The position numbers and the translations under genes were made by a program. A DNA stretch of 42,374 bases from Perkinsus olseni (taxonomy: Eukaryota > Perkinsozoa > Perkinsida > Perkinsidae), in assembly GCA_013115135.1 (NCBI GenBank), contig JABANP010000460.1, forward strand, positions 1 through 42,374, written 5' to 3'. This document shows, piece by piece, positions 40,801 through 42,374 of the stretch; position 1 is the first letter of the stretch, and the number at the start of each line of letters is the position of its first letter. The notes under the pieces were generated by a model. The model was given only the letters and a program-made list of their open reading frames with translations, was not told where the DNA came from and made no database searches.

Positions 40801-42374
40801 CGGGAGTGATCACCGTTATGCGGGTTCACCGTAATCCCTAGCAGATGACGATTCTGGTAGGGGTTCAGCCATGCATCGAAATGAACCTACACAAAATAGT
40901 TCGAATGATTCGATTTGAATCGTACTGCGCTGTTCACAAATGGCTATGTTGTGGCCTCCCCATTGGTAGGACCTACCTGATATGGAGGTCGCTGCGCCTT
41001 GATTTTATGTCTTCACCAGTTCCTCCTCCCTCAGCCGCCACTTCTTTGCATTTTCTTCGCTTGATCGTCGTATCAGATGGAAATGGACTTGGCAGCATCA
41101 GGGTCTTCCAACCTTCAGTTGTTACATCTATTATCATCTGTATAAATTCTGAAACAGCATAGCCTCTGATCTATGAGAGCAGCAAAGCCAATGCCGGGGA
41201 TGGCGGCCGACAATTCCACGCAGCCGTCGACCAGAGTGCGACGATGCTCTTCCTTGGGAGAGACACTGGCTGGAGGACACCCGGAAACTGGGTCAGTTTC
41301 ATAGGTTTCGAGCTCATGAGGCTTGCACTCCATGCCGAATCATCGATGATGCATTGGCGTCGATGTAGGAGACAACGATCAAGCAGGTGCGATTACACGC
41401 AGCAATGTTATCAAACATCTTGTTATCACTCTTCCTCTTGACCAGACGCGGAAATCTCTCCCAGACCTTGCTTTCCACTGTTGGGCTTAGGACCCGCTAA
41501 GGAGTATGCCACTAGATCCAAACGCCTGCCCCATCTGTGGGCCACCATCTACTTTTGACGGTTGCAAATGCAGAGAGGGAGGACAGCTTGCGAATTTTGC
41601 GACTTGTGCCTATGCACCGTAAGACGGGGCCGCTCTTCGCCGAAGCTGTACAAGCAGCTGCGGGAGTGCGAGACGATCTGTGCGGCACGCACGTGTTGTT
41701 GGAGGAATTAAGGGATGAATAACAGCATCAGCTTCGGTCACCCGAGATCAGGGTTCTCAGCACCGCACGTCAATGAACGCGACGAGCTGCTCTGCCGACA
41801 TGGAAGCATAGCCGCATACAGTCCGACATTAAGGTTCTTCGGAAGATGGACGAAGAGGGCCAGGCACTCCTCTAGCGCAGGTTTTGCAACGGACGAAGTG
41901 TCCCGAAAGCTGACTGAGAAAGACTTGCTGCCATGATTAAAAAAAAGCCCATGCCCGCAACTCGAAAATGTTCCGCATAGAACTCTCCAAACAACTCCGA
42001 AGACCGCTTGAGATCGGATGCTTCGATATCACCGGACTCTATCTCGAATGGATGTATCGATGTTGATGAATTTTCGCTTGGGCCTTGAGCCTCAGCTTGA
42101 TCATTGATCGACGATCAGAGTCAGCGGATGTTAATGATGTTTGGAATTCACTGCAATCATCTGCGACGCAGATCACTTGGCGCGGTCTTTCGTGAATCTT
42201 GCAATCTCGAAAAGTAACTGCAGGCGGAGCGAGGCTCCGCCAGGCGCTGAGGGTCGAGCGTCTCGTCTCGGCTCGCTAGAATCCTTCGAGCCGAGCCGAG
42301 CAGAGCTAGGGGCCTTGGTGCGAGTCCGACGAGAGCCGAGCGAGGAGTCTCGGCTCGCCTGAATGTGGAAGGCC
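37840..42374 (-). mobile_element. hAT DNA transposon, copy 2, lacking its last bases at the window edge
   Basis: Same element at the same pol position as in copy 1, starting CAGGCCTCTGCAT. The window ends at GGAAGGCC, about two bases short of the right terminus. It is 4535 bases so far against 4498 for the same stretch of copy 1; the excess is due to many small insertions in the last 1.4 kb. An extended palindrome at 37879-37899 (arms CGCTCGCTCG) is perfect here but damaged in copy 1. Confidence 0.93.
38663..41869 (-). pseudogene. hAT transposase, copy 2: intact last exon, degraded first exon
   Basis: The last exon (39328-38663) is open through the dimerisation block and ends FLRNPMKK, better preserved than in copy 1. 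Upstream, an extra T near 39739 breaks the exon reading LIKPLRDATI, and the first exon (about 40985-41869) carries many small indels. The start codon of copy 1 is changed here (CAT to CAC on the plus strand, near 41869), so no equivalent ATG is present. The BED finger and N terminus can be followed only in pieces. Either this copy is decaying or the sequence quality falls towards the edge of the contig. Confidence 0.8.

Larger units (their letters stand above)
30615..42374 (+). repeat. Tandem unit, copy 2 (runs off the window)
   Basis: Head-to-tail repeat of 17429-30614, starting at GGGAACTCGG inside the integrase frame of copy 1. It covers the pol tail, LTR-like DNA, gag-pro-RT and all but about two bases of the hAT element. 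Identity to copy 1 is near-complete except for a substitution cluster at 31760-31832, scattered homopolymer indels in gag-pro, and heavy small-indel divergence after about 40940. Confidence 0.95.

Overview
The window looks like nuclear DNA of a eukaryote, probably a protist. It has intron-split genes with GT-AG borders, many introns of only 44-73 bases, a eukaryotic-type elongator tRNA-Met, and large amounts of transposable-element sequence. A perkinsid-like alveolate would fit the style, but nothing here fixes the taxon.

Left third (1-17.3 kb): host genes. A possible small membrane-protein exon (minus strand, 372-800) is followed by a CTG-rich coding-type minisatellite (956-1337). A DDX5/DBP2-type DEAD-box RNA helicase runs on the minus strand from about 10017 down to about 3089. 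I could place 17 exons, and the reading phase agrees at nearly every junction inside the helicase core. A tRNA-Met(CAT) lies at 10583-10655. A long coiled-coil protein is encoded on the minus strand at 11170-12980, with further candidate exons up to about 14.0 kb. A small secreted glycine-rich protein lies on the plus strand at 15255-15695. The rest is intergenic and rich in small inverted repeats.

Right two thirds (17.43 kb to the end): a tandem, head-to-tail duplication with a period of about 13.19 kb. Each unit holds, in order: a pol 3' tail; about 3.4 kb of non-coding, LTR/leader-like DNA; a gag-protease-reverse transcriptase frame; a 4.5-kb hAT DNA transposon on the opposite strand; and RNase H plus a truncated integrase. 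The hAT element sits inside the retroelement pol frame. It has CAGGCCTC terminal inverted repeats and a perfect 8-base target-site duplication (ACGAGCGG), so the two halves of pol can be recognised either side of it. The same insertion is present in both units, so the unit was duplicated after the hAT jumped in. Copy 1 (17429-30614) is riddled with small indels in gag-pol. Copy 2 (30615-end) keeps gag-pro-RT open for over 1200 codons up to the insertion.

The least expected signal is a set of micro-inverted repeats with a single central base, often chained as arm-base-complement-base-arm zigzags. They occur in the hAT, in the LTR-like region and also in host DNA. My count is by eye and needs a computed background. 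Caution: several coding breaks are one-base changes in homopolymers, and the last 1.4 kb differs from its twin by many small indels, so part of the apparent decay may be sequence error.
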